A stretch of DNA of 13,134 nt from Syntrophomonadaceae bacterium (GCA_030526885.1 JAUNBV010000041.1:1-13134); one strand, 5' to 3'. Shown: positions 1 through 8,000, counted from the stretch's first letter. The notes: generated by a model from the letters alone, not told the origin. Translations and numbers: made by a program.

Positions 1-143
1 CGCCGCTGTTCACGCGCCTCCGAGCATTGCACCAGATAGCTTAAAATCTTGCACATCAGTACTAAAAAAACCAGGCCCACAAACACCGTGCCGATTCCCA
101 TCAGACACACGAAAGTGTTGGAAAAAGTAGTGGCCGTCTCCAT
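1..143 (-). CDS. OadG-like sodium-pump decarboxylase gamma subunit (partial, N-terminal part)
   Basis: The first 47 codons of a minus-strand gene that leaves the window on the left. The start is ATG at 143-141, with a GGAGG Shine-Dalgarno (plus strand 153-157) at 9-nt spacing. The product has a short polar N-terminus, then one strong membrane segment at about residues 10-35 containing MGIGTVFVGLVFLVLM, then a positively charged turn (SEAREQR). This is the usual layout of the small gamma subunit of Na+-translocating oxaloacetate or methylmalonyl-CoA decarboxylases: a single N-terminal helix that anchors the carboxyltransferase alpha subunit to the membrane beta subunit. From family knowledge, the alpha, biotin-carrier and beta subunit genes often lie next to it and may be just outside the window; this is inference. 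Because only one helix is visible, another small single-pass protein is possible, but the helix pattern resembles OadG well. Confidence 0.72.
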   Translation of the reverse strand, partial: METATTFSNTFVCLMGIGTVFVGLVFLVLMCKILSYLVQCSEAREQR

Positions 144-182
144 ACCGCATGACCTCCAAACAGAGTAAAACACACCGAAACC

Positions 183-209
183 TAAACATATATCGGCGAA
201 ATATGTTTA
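183..209. repeat. Inverted repeat in the leader of the OadG-like gene
   Basis: A dyad with two perfect 9-bp arms, TAAACATAT (183-191) and ATATGTTTA (201-209), separated by 9 nt. It lies between the candidate promoter and the ribosome binding site of the OadG-like gene. No T-tract follows, so it is not an intrinsic terminator. It could be a repressor operator or an mRNA hairpin. The arms are AT-rich, but nine exact pairs are more than expected by chance at this spot. Confidence 0.5.
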
Positions 210-243
210 AGTGCCGATGCGATAAGTCAATGAAAATTTATGT

Positions 244-273
244 ATTGTACTATTTAAATCCTGCTTTTCGCAA
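244..273 (-). promoter_or_regulatory. Candidate sigma-A promoter for the OadG-like gene
   Basis: On the minus strand, TTGCGA (268-273) and TACAAT (244-249) are separated by 18 nt, matching the -35 and -10 consensus at 4/6 and 5/6. Transcription would start near 237, giving a leader of about 95 nt before the OadG-like ATG. A second TTGACT at 225-230 has no good -10 partner. The promoter would make the gene independent of the polymerase cassette upstream. Confidence 0.45.
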
Positions 274-312
274 TGTATACATGAAATCCGGGGAAAAGAC
301 GCGCTTTTTGGC

Positions 313-573
313 TTATGACATTTTGCGCTCTATGAACCACCGGCCCTCCTCCAGATAGACTTGCCGCTGGTGGCGGCCTATCTTTATGGTGTAGCAGATA
401 CCGGCCCCACCGGCTTTGCGGGAGGCCTGGGGGCGGATATCGATTACTTTGTCGATGGCCCATCTGCTGCCGTCTTCCCAGGTGATAGCGAGTGGATGGA
501 TGCCTCCCTCCGGGTCATAGCGAACGATGGCTTCCACATAGACCTTATTTGCATTTTCGATGTTTTTCAGCAT
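313..573 (-). CDS. Small protein (86 aa) at the end of the repressor-polymerase operon, unknown function
   Basis: The ATG at 573-571 is preceded by GGAGGTG (581-587) at 7-nt spacing, so the start is well supported even though it overlaps the polymerase gene by 29 nt. The overlap suggests translational coupling. The 86-residue product has no signal peptide or membrane segment. Its pattern suggests a beta-rich soluble fold: a leading strand (VYVEAIVRY), then HPLAITWEDG, RWAIDKVIDIRP, a glycine-rich turn (KAGGAGICY), and an aromatic C-terminal strand with EEGRWFIER. I do not recognise a named family with certainty. The layout recalls the short DUF6504-type modules found beside Y-family polymerases in other Gram-positives, but that is only an impression. 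It occupies the position that YolD-like proteins take beside UvrX-type polymerases in Bacillus, without resembling YolD. Its role is probably linked to translesion synthesis by gene context alone. Confidence 0.85.
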   Translation of the reverse strand: MLKNIENANKVYVEAIVRYDPEGGIHPLAITWEDGSRWAIDKVIDIRPQASRKAGGAGICYTIKIGRHQRQVYLEEGRWFIERKMS

Positions 574-1828
574 TCCTGTTCACCTCCGAATTAAAGGCCA
601 CTGAGTTTATGGTGGTTTCCCCGGCAGGGTCAAAGCCTGACAACTCCGTATCGCTCAGCATGATAGCCCTTTGCACGCTGTAACGGCCAAAGCGCGCCCG
701 CAGGCTGTCCAGGGTACGCTCCAGGGCTTCCTCATGCCGCTCGTCTTCGGGATTAAAAACCTCTATCTGTAGGGGTATAGACCCGCTTTGCAGCTCGGAT
801 ACCCGTACTCCCAACGACCGAATGCCGGTATTCCAATACCAGTGTGCGTTTATCAGCCGCAGGGCGGCGGCGGCAATGGTGCCCGAAAGGTCTGTGGGCC
901 TGGTCAGGGTACACTGGCGGGTAAACCGGCATAGCTCCTTATCGCGCACGCTGACGGCTACCACGCGGCCCTTAAGGCGGTATTGCCGTAATCGCTCGGC
1001 TACGCTTTCGGATAATACATATACTATGAGGCGCACCTCTTCACGCGTTACCAAATCACGGGGGCAGGTGGTGCTGTTGCTGACCGACTTGATGTCCGAT
1101 CTCTCGTCATACAGAGCTACCGGGGAATCATCCAGGCCGTTGGCATTGCTCCACAGCGTTTCGCCCCATTTCCCCAGCAAGCCGCGCAGATATTCCGGAC
1201 TGCAAGCCGCCAGGTCGCCGATGGTGTCGATTCCCCGGCGCTGCAGTTTGGGCAGCGTCTTGCGGCCCAGAAATATCATTTGGCCGGCGGGAAGCGGCCA
1301 CACCACGGATTTATAGTTTTCACGGCTAATCACCATGGTGGCATCGTTTTTTTGCAGTTTGCTGCCCATTTTGGCAAAAACTTTATTGAAGCTTACGCCC
1401 ACGCTGACGGTGACGCCTAATTCCTCCCTTACCCGCCGCCGGATGTCGTCGGCGATGTGTTGGCCATCGCCCCATAAGCCCATGCTGCCGCTTACGTCGA
1501 GCCATGCTTCGTCAATGCCGAAGGGTTCTACCATATCCGTATAGGATAATAAAATGCCGCGGAACAGGCGGGAAAAGCGTGCGTAGAGGGGAAAGTTGGG
1601 CGGCACCAGTATCAGTTCGGGACATTTGCGCCGCGCCTGCCATATGGCCTCACCGGTCTTTACCCCCAAGGCTTTGGCCGCCGTATTTTTAGCCAGAATA
1701 ATACCGTGGCGTTCCGTGGGGTCGCCGGCTACGGCCACCGGGAAGCCGCTTAACTCCGGGCGGTGCAAACATTCGATGGCAGCATAGCAGTTATTCATGT
1801 CGGCATGGAGTATCACCCGGTGTGCCAT
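545..1828 (-). CDS. dinB: DNA polymerase IV-type Y-family translesion polymerase
   Basis: A 427-residue Y-family polymerase for error-prone bypass of damaged templates. The catalytic carboxylates are in place: D10 in the HADMNNCYAAIE motif, and D106/E107 in GIDEAWLDV. Y15 sits at the steric-gate position that excludes ribonucleotides. Palm and fingers cover about residues 1-165 (including SVGVSFNKVFAKMGSKLQK, the conserved lysine-rich motif), the thumb with its helix-hairpin-helix elements (LPKLQRRGIDTIGDL) about 170-235, and the little finger about 245-375. I see no clear QLxLF-type clamp-binding peptide at the C-terminus, whose last 40 residues are polar. The ATG lies 2 nt after the repressor stop, with AGGT as a modest Shine-Dalgarno inside the repressor gene, which implies cotranscription and coupled translation. 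Regulation is probably by the adjacent self-cleaving repressor. Confidence 0.96.
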   Translation of the reverse strand: MAHRVILHADMNNCYAAIECLHRPELSGFPVAVAGDPTERHGIILAKNTAAKALGVKTGEAIWQARRKCPELILVPPNFPLYARFSRLFRGILLSYTDMVEPFGIDEAWLDVSGSMGLWGDGQHIADDIRRRVREELGVTVSVGVSFNKVFAKMGSKLQKNDATMVISRENYKSVVWPLPAGQMIFLGRKTLPKLQRRGIDTIGDLAACSPEYLRGLLGKWGETLWSNANGLDDSPVALYDERSDIKSVSNSTTCPRDLVTREEVRLIVYVLSESVAERLRQYRLKGRVVAVSVRDKELCRFTRQCTLTRPTDLSGTIAAAALRLINAHWYWNTGIRSLGVRVSELQSGSIPLQIEVFNPEDERHEEALERTLDSLRARFGRYSVQRAIMLSDTELSGFDPAGETTINSVAFNSEVNRNAEKHRKCK

Positions 1829-1830
1829 AG

Positions 1831-2478
1831 CTATACCTGGCCGCGCAGTTCTACCACTTTGCCGATTATCCGCACCGGCGATTCCTCTCCCTCCCGGTAA
1901 GGGAAAAACGTAGGGGCAAACGCGGGATTATTAGGCAATAGCGATATGCCGTCACAGTATTTCCTCACGCGCTTGACGGTAGCTTCTTCATTGCCCACCA
2001 TAACAACCGCAACATCTCCGTTTTCAACATCCGGCTGCTGCCTGACGATGACGGTGTCGCCGGGCATAATTCGCGGCTCCATACTGCTGCCCCGGACAAT
2101 CAAAGCAAAATACGTACCGCGCCGGGCCAGTTCTTTGGATATCAATTCCCATCCCTGCGTGTCTTCGATGGCTTCCACCGGTACCCCGGCCGGTACGGTG
2201 CCCAGCACGGGGATACTAACCATATCGTCCGCCTCCGTGCATACCGGCAGAAACTCGTGTTGCTCCGCCAGTGCGGCCAGGTACAAGTAATCCACCCCGA
2301 TGCCGGCGGCTATCTTTTTCAAAACCTCCGTGCTCACGATGGGCTTTTTTCCGCTGCGAAAGTTATACCCCTTCTCAAGAATATCGATGTACGTATGGCT
2401 TACCCCGCACAGAAGCGCGAATTCCCGCAGCGATCTGCCGCCCCGCTGCTCCCTGATGAATTCTCCTAACCCGTTCAT
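1831..2478 (-). CDS. LexA-like HTH repressor with peptidase S24 domain
   Basis: A 215-residue transcription repressor expected to inactivate itself by RecA-stimulated cleavage. Residues 1-65 form an XRE-type helix-turn-helix (SLREFALLCGVSHTYIDILEKG); about 85-205 form the S24 LexA-like domain. The cleavage bond is A97-G98 in TVPAGVP, the nucleophile is S132 in RGSSMEP, and the general base is K169 in ATVKRV. The spacings G98 to S132 (34) and S132 to K169 (37) equal those of E. coli LexA (G85, S119, K156), so cleavage should work. A longer reading from GTG at 2487 is unlikely because that GTG lies inside the GGGAGGTGG Shine-Dalgarno. The ATG at 2478 has correct 6-nt spacing. First gene of the operon with the polymerase and the 86-residue protein. 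The XRE-type DNA-binding domain differs from the winged helix of true LexA and is more like phage or mobile-element repressors, so the cassette may have its own regulon. Confidence 0.95.
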   Translation of the reverse strand: MNGLGEFIREQRGGRSLREFALLCGVSHTYIDILEKGYNFRSGKKPIVSTEVLKKIAAGIGVDYLYLAALAEQHEFLPVCTEADDMVSIPVLGTVPAGVPVEAIEDTQGWELISKELARRGTYFALIVRGSSMEPRIMPGDTVIVRQQPDVENGDVAVVMVGNEEATVKRVRKYCDGISLLPNNPAFAPTFFPYREGEESPVRIIGKVVELRGQV

Positions 2479-2498
2479 ATATTCCACCTCCCGCAGTT

Positions 2499-2527
2499 AT
2501 TGTAATATATATTTAACGCAAATACAA
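2499..2527 (-). promoter_or_regulatory. Promoter of the repressor-polymerase operon
   Basis: On the minus strand, TTGTAT (2522-2527) and TACAAT (2499-2504) have the ideal 17-nt spacing. The predicted start of transcription, about 2492, falls at the edge of the Shine-Dalgarno, so the leader would be extremely short. The -35 and -10 also form a 5-bp inverted repeat (TTGTA, 18 nt, TACAA) that could be part of an autoregulatory operator, though this may simply reflect promoter consensus. No Bacillus-type GAACN4GTTC SOS box is present. Confidence 0.65.
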
Positions 2528-2557
2528 GCCCCCTTGTTGTCCAAATCTTACGGACGC

Positions 2558-2575
2558 GCCCGGTGCCGGCCGGGC
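2558..2575. repeat. GC-rich hairpin in the divergent intergenic region
   Basis: GCCCGG (2558-2563) and CCGGGC (2570-2575) pair around a 6-nt loop. It is very GC-rich in an otherwise AT-rich gap and has no adjacent T-tract on either strand, so it is not an intrinsic terminator. It lies upstream of both divergent promoters. Function unknown. Confidence 0.4.
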
Positions 2576-2649
2576 CGGGGCAAAGGCCGCAAAAGCTCTT
2601 TTTACCCTCTCATCGGTGCAAAAAGGCTTGTCTGTTGACCGCGCACCCA

Positions 2650-2677
2650 TTGTATAAACCATTTTAGAACGTATAAT
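2650..2677 (+). promoter_or_regulatory. Promoter for the DUF255 gene transcript
   Basis: TTGTAT (2650-2655) and a perfect TATAAT (2672-2677) with a 16-nt spacer. Transcription would start near 2684. This gives a leader of about 100 nt before the GTG at 2787, which carries a palindrome and a terminator hairpin. Confidence 0.7.
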
Positions 2678-2711
2678 TTGGTATGAGGAGGGGGACGATA
2701 TCAAAACCAAC

Positions 2712-2727
2712 ATCAATTGCAATTGAT
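2712..2727. repeat. Perfect 16-bp palindrome in the leader
   Basis: ATCAATTGCAATTGAT is a perfect palindrome with no spacer, about 30 bp downstream of the predicted transcription start and 11 bp upstream of the terminator hairpin. With no loop it is a better candidate for the binding site of a dimeric regulator than for an RNA hairpin, although a shorter stem with an opened centre could form in RNA. Confidence 0.6.
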
Positions 2728-2738
2728 CCCAATACGAT

Positions 2739-2767
2739 ATATCCGCCAATGGCGGCGGGTATTTTTT
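2739..2767 (+). terminator. Intrinsic terminator or attenuator upstream of the DUF255 gene
   Basis: Arms 2739-2747 and 2754-2762 pair at all nine positions (one G-T pair) around a 6-nt loop, followed by a T-run at 2762-2767. It lies between the TATAAT promoter and the ribosome binding site (AGGAGG at 2774-2779) of the next gene. Transcription from that promoter would therefore end after about 80 nt unless the hairpin is prevented, the classic layout of leader attenuation. I recognise no known riboswitch class in the roughly 55 nt before the hairpin. Confidence 0.65.
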
Positions 2768-2786
2768 ATGGAGAGGAGGTGGTCCT

Positions 2787-4771
2787 GTGGACAATCAAAA
2801 AAATATACCCAATAGATTAATCAATGAAACCTCACCCTATCTGCTGCAACACGCACACAATCCCGTTGAGTGGTATCCCTGGGGCGAGGAGGCATTTGAG
2901 AAAGCACGGCGGGAAGATAAGCCGGTTTTCCTATCTATTGGGTACAGCTGACTTGTCTGCAATGACGCACTTGCCATTGGTGCCACGTCATGGCGCATGA
3001 AAGCTTCGAGGACGCGGAGACGGCGGAGCTCATCAATAAGTATTTCGTGCCCATAAAAGTGGACCGGGAGGAACGCCCGGATATCGACAGTATCTATATG
3101 TCGGTGTGCCAGGCGTTGACCGGCAGCGGCGGCTGGCCCACCAGCATTTTCATGACACCGCAGCAAAAGCCCTTCTTCGCGGGCACATATTTTCCCCCCA
3201 CCGCGCGCCGGGGCTCCATCGGCCTGCGGCAACTGCTGGCGGTGCTCCATGAGAAATGGGAGACCGAAAGGGATGTCCTGCTCGGGGCCGCCAACGAGAT
3301 CGTGGAGCTGCTAAACCACGATGAGCGGGAACAGGGAAACGCGGATATGGGGCTCATAGAATACGCGGTCACGCTGTATAAGCAAAGCTACGACCAAGAA
3401 TACGGCGGGTTCGGTTCGGCGCCCAAGTTCCCGTCCCCCCACAATCTGCTGTTCCTGATGTCTTATTACGAGAAGTCGGGCGACAAAGCGTGTCTTGAGA
3501 TGGCGGAGAACACCCTGCTGCAGATGTACCGGGGAGGGCTGTTCGACCATATCGGCGGTGGCTTTTGCCGCTACTCCACCGACCGCCGCTTTCTGGCGCC
3601 GCATTTTGAAAAAATGCTGTACGACAATGCCCTGCTTATCATGGCCTACTGCCAGGCGTACCAGATTACTCAAAACCCGCTTTACCTGAACATCGCGGAA
3701 AAGACCGCCGCCTATATCCGGCGGGAGATGACCTCCCCGGAGGGAGGATTTTACAGCGCCCAGGACGCCGACAGCGACGGCGAGGAGGGAAAATACTATG
3801 TGTTTGAGCCCGCTGAGATCATCGCTATCCTCGGCGAGGAAGCGGGGCAACGCTTCAATGATTGTTTTGACATTACCGCTAAAGGTAACTTTAACGGCAA
3901 GAATATCCCCAATTTGTTGAAGCATTACCCGCCCGGCGACGAGTACGAGCGCTATCTCCCGGAGGTCTATGCATATCGCCGCCAGCGCAACCGGCTGCAT
4001 CTGGACGATAAGCTGCTCACCTCATGGAATGCGCTGATGATTACGGCCATGTGCCATCTATACCGTGTCAGCCACAAGCAGAGCTATCTTGATGCCGCGC
4101 AAAAAGCGCAGCGTTTCATCGAGGAACGCCTGTGCGAGGGGGATAGCCTGTTGGTGAGTTTCCGGGACGGCAAGCGCGGCGGAAGGGCCTTTCTCGACGA
4201 TTACGCCCATTATACTTTCGCGCTGCTGGCCCTGCATCAGGCCACCTTTGATAAGGTTTATCTTGAAAGAGCCCTGCATTTTTGCCGAAAGGCCATCGCC
4301 GAATTCCATGACCCGGATGGGGGCGGCTTTTATCTGTACGGCCAGGCCAACGAGCAGTTGATACTGCGCCCCAAGGAAACGCACGACGGGGCGCTTCCGA
4401 GCGGGAACTCGGTGATGGCAGGGGTGCTGCTGCGCCTGTATTATTTGACCGATGACGACGATTTTGAAACCGCGGCCCAACGCCAGTTGGATTTCCTTGC
4501 GGCAGCGGCGCGCTCTTATCCCGCCGCATATGCCAATTTTTTGCTGGCCCTGGCCGATTACCTCGACCCTCCCATAAAGATTACCGCGGTAGCGGCCAAC
4601 CGGGCGGAGCTGCAGGAAGTGCCGTTTACCGCTCCTTTGAGCTCCGGGGTCAGGGTGTTGGACGCCCCGACCGAGGAATACCCGCTCAAAGACGGCAAAA
4701 ACACCTTCTATGTGTGCCGTGACCGCAGCTGCCAGCCGCCGGTCAACCGATGGGAAGACGCCCTAAACTGA
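2787..4771 (+). pseudogene. DUF255 / YyaL (SPATA20-like) thioredoxin-domain protein, broken reading frame
   Basis: GTG at 2787 with AGGAGG at 7-nt spacing opens a typical YyaL N-terminus (NRLINETSPYLLQHAHNPVE) that reads for 54 residues to GYS and then hits TGA at 2949. Twenty bases later (2969), in another frame, the expected continuation TCHWCHVMAHESFED resumes and runs without interruption to the stop at 4771. Skipping 2949-2968 restores a full-length protein of about 654 residues. The family has an N-terminal thioredoxin-like fold (DUF255) with the CxxC seen here as TCHWC, then a large alpha/alpha toroid resembling glycosidases, and a C-terminal tail with the typical Cys-rich YVCRDRSCQPPV. 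The biochemical role of the family is poorly known. An internal ATG at 2990 could give a 593-residue product, but it would lack the CxxC. The rest of the gene shows no decay, so the lesion is either recent or a sequence error. The leader holds a promoter and an attenuator-like terminator. Confidence 0.88.
2949..2968 (+). other. 20-nt insertion that breaks the DUF255 gene
   Basis: Comparison with the conserved family motif GYSTCHWCHVM places exactly 20 extra bases between the Ser codon (2946-2948) and the Thr codon (2969-2971). The insertion brings stops in both relevant frames: TGA at 2949 in the upstream frame and TGA at 2963 in the downstream frame. It contains a TGAC direct repeat (2949-2952, 2963-2966), and ACTTG recurs at 2951 and 2969, which hints at a slippage or templated duplication event rather than a mobile element. 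Confidence 0.75.
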
Positions 4772-4815
4772 ATATTTTAACCGCGGCTTGGCATACTTAA
4801 GCTGAGGTGATAAAT

Positions 4816-5004
4816 ATGTCTATACTGGATGATAAAGAGATCCCGATTGGGTTGGGCATGGCGTTGGCGCAGAACCTCAATGCCCTCGACGTTTTTTCCA
4901 CGCTGGATGAAACTGCGCGCGACAGGGTCATCGCGCGCTCAAGAAACGTGAAGTCAAAGGAGCAGATCCAAACCATTATCGATGAGTTGTTAAACCGCGG
5001 GTAA
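4816..5004 (+). CDS. Small conserved-looking helical protein (62 aa), unknown function
   Basis: The ATG at 4816 follows GAGGTGA (4804-4810) with 5-nt spacing. A GTG at 4807 lies inside that Shine-Dalgarno and is unlikely to be used. The product is soluble and apparently all-helical: an N-terminal segment (IPIGLGMALAQNLNALDVFSTL), a charged helix (DETARDRVIARSRNV), and a C-terminal helix (SKEQIQTIIDELL). I recall similar short proteins in clostridia ending in a KEQ/KEE-type helix but know no assigned function. It starts 44 nt after the DUF255 stop with no promoter or terminator between, so it is probably cotranscribed with that gene. It ends 21 nt from the stop of the convergent giant gene. 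The short gap has only a 10-bp palindrome (AAGGCGCCTT, 5004-5013) with no T-tract, so the shared end lacks a clear intrinsic terminator. Confidence 0.8.
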   Translation: MSILDDKEIPIGLGMALAQNLNALDVFSTLDETARDRVIARSRNVKSKEQIQTIIDELLNRG

Positions 5005-5025
5005 AGGCGCCTTGCCTGACGCGCT

Positions 5026-8000
5026 TCATTCCCCCCGGCCGATGCGTTCAGCCTCGGCGTCCTTGCTGTCGGTGATGTCGTACAATACCGCCTGCAAAAG
5101 GCTCCTCCCGTCCTTACTCTCCGTGCTTTGTATGTGTGCGCGTACCCAGATGACGCGCCCGTCCGGGTATAGGAACCGATGCTCGTATTCGGCGGACCCG
5201 CCCTGCTGCGTCACCTTCTCCACATGCTCCTCAACCATCCGCTTGTCTTCCGGGTGCACGTACCGGGTATCCGTGCGGTCGAGGATGGCTTCGGCAAAGG
5301 AAGCTTCGTCCGCAAAGCCAAACATGTGGCAGGCGGCGCGATTGAAAGTGGTATCGGATTGGGCTTGCCCCCGCAGGTCGTATTGCAATATGCCGCAGGG
5401 CATGGCATCGTACAGCACTTGCTTGGATTCCGCCATGCGATTCAATTGTTCACGCAGCATACGCAGCTCGGTCACATCCACACAGGTAATCATGGTCAGA
5501 TCGCGCCCGTTCCAGTGCAGGGGCAAGGCCTGCGTGAGCAGCAACATGCCGTCCGGCCGCAGCACTTCCACATGAGAGGATTGACCCGAATCGTCGGTCA
5601 GATTGACCGGGCAGTTTTCGCAGGGCGTGGAGCGGCGGATGAACTCCTGATAACACACCCGGCCCTCATAGCTGTGGTTAAACGTGCTGCGGATGGCCCG
5701 GTTGGTGTAGACGATCTCGTGCGTCTGGGGATCGATAATGTAAACGAAGGAGGCGTTGTTGTCCAGCGCCGCTTTGAAGTCCTCGGAGAAAAGCGCCTGT
5801 TCCTGCTTGCGCAGCTTAATCAGGAACGTTCCCATGATGCGCGATACCAGCATGAGGGTGCCGATTTGCTCGTCGGTCCATTGCCGATTCGCCCGGCATT
5901 CGTCAAAGCCGACGAAGCCGACAAATTTGCCTGCGTCCATGACCGCGCACTGCAACAGGGACTTTATGTTCTGGGCTCCCAGTATATCGCGCACGGGATG
6001 CGGCAGCGATCCCACCTCTTCGCAAAGGAACACGCCGTTTTCATCGAACAGGCCGTGATACACCCCGCCCATGTCATGCTCATAGGACATGGCTTGCAGA
6101 TTATCCTTCTCCGGGGTGACGCCCTCCGCGCACCACTCGAACGTGTTCGAAGAATATAGGCTGTCGGCCGAGTCCTCAAAAATATAGGCGCGGCTTAGAT
6201 CGTAGTATTCGCCCAATAACTCCAGCACTTGACTGATGGTAGCCTCGCCCGCGCCGGCGGCGAACAGAAGGGTGAACACGCGCTCGGCCATGGTGGCGTT
6301 GAAATGGTACCCGGCTACTCCGATTTGCAGGTTTTGCCCCAGCTTGGCGATCAGCGCCTCGTCATCCTTCTCCTTTTGGATATCGCTGATCTGGCCGACG
6401 ATGCGATACACCCTGCCGTTATCGTCGCCCATGCTGACATAGTGCAGGCGGCTCCAGCGATAGCCGATTCCCCAGTTGTCCGCCACATAATCGTAGTGTC
6501 CGGCTTTCGGCGCGCTCTCGATGAGGCGGCGGAACTGCTCCCGGTGAAATTCCTTATAATCCGGGTGGATATAGCTTTCTGAGGACTGGAGAAAGCGGCC
6601 GAAATAATCCGATATCAGCTGGCGTTCTCCTTGGGAGCCGGACTGGAAGCGCATGACGTCGGTGGGCACATCGTAGTCGATGACGCAGATGCCGGTATGT
6701 TTGATAATGATGTTGTTGCGGACGTTTTCGGCCTCCAGCTCCTTCTGCGCGGTCACGTCCTCACAGGTAATGACCGCGCGTACGGGCGTCCCGTCGTCGC
6801 CGAATATGGTCACGGAATCCAACTGCTCCCAGGCATACCCGAGCCGCCCCTCCACGTCGGCAACGCGCAGCAATAACGAAGCGGTCGGCTCGCCGGCCTT
6901 TATCCGGCGGTAGAAATCGAGATATTGGGCTTTATCTTCCGGGATGACGGTGTTGCTGGGCAGATGATCTTCGTCCCTGAGCACAGGATTAAAACCGTGT
7001 TTGCGGGCGTATTCCTCCGGCAGGGTGAGTATTTGCTCAACGATATCGTAGACGCATATGGCGCGTCCCATGTGCGACACGGAAAGCTGAAGCGCTTCGG
7101 TCCTGACGCGCAGCTCCTCCTCCATTTGCTTGCGGGCGGTTATATTTTCGGTAGCGAGATAGAACAGGTAGCGGTCACCGTTTTGGGCCAGCAGCTTTAC
7201 CCGGTTGTGCGTCCAGAACTGCGGTTCACCGTTGAGCGGCAAGCTTTGCACATCGCACTCCGTCTCGCTGCCGGTGCGGATGGCCTCTTCCAGCATATGC
7301 TCGTATATCGCGCGGTTCTCGCTGTCGAAGCGCGCCAGCGTATGGAGCTGCTTGGCCAGGTAGGCCGAGCGCGCGGTTCCCAGTTGTTGGTAGAACTTGT
7401 CGTTGGCGCGCAATATCTCCGCATTGCCGCCCTGGTATTCCATTATAGCCGCGCCGCCCACAAAGCTGTTGAACAGCAATTCCGTCTGCGTCGAAGGGTC
7501 CCAGAAGGCGGCGACGCCGGTTAAATCGGTTCCGGCGTAGCGGTCGGTGTCACCCTGCCGCTCGCGCCCCAGCTGCTCTTCAAATTCATCCGCAGGCATG
7601 GGAGGAGCAAAGTGATAGCCCTGCATGTAAACGCAGCCTAGGCTCTTGAGATAATCCGCCTGCGCCTTGGTCTCCACGCCTTCAGCGATAATGGGAATCT
7701 TCAGCCAATGCGCCATACGAATGATGGAGGCCAAGATATTGCCGCCGCGTTCGTTGTCCGCGCCGTGTTCCAGGAATTTCATGTCCAGCTTGAGCATGTC
7801 GACCGGCACGTCCTTGAGCGTGTTGAGCGACGAATAGCCGGTGCCGAAATCGTCCATCTCGACGACGAAGCCTTCCTCCTGCAACGCCCGCACTACGCAG
7901 ATGAGCTGGTCGGGGTCTTGCATATAGACGGTCTCGGTGATCTCCAGCTTGAGCATCGCTGTCGGCACCCCGTGTTTTTGGGTTATGGCCTTCAGGATGC

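Noticed and set aside
2513..2794. 93-codon open frame on the minus strand across the divergent intergenic region
   Set aside because: It covers both promoters and the terminator hairpin, has a proline-rich low-complexity translation and no good ribosome binding site.
2683..2829. 48-codon ATG frame overlapping the DUF255 leader and start
   Set aside because: Its ATG lies at the predicted transcription start without a ribosome binding site, and the frame runs through the terminator hairpin and the well-supported GTG start.
2949..2951. TGA read as selenocysteine in the DUF255 gene
   Set aside because: Reading through gives residues unlike the family and leads into the wrong frame. The family motif resumes only after 20 bases in a different frame.
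5004..5013. AAGGCGCCTT palindrome as a bidirectional terminator
   Set aside because: It has no loop and no T-tract on either strand.
5179..6159. 326-codon open frame on the plus strand
   Set aside because: Antisense to the PAS/GAF end of the giant gene. No domain recognised.
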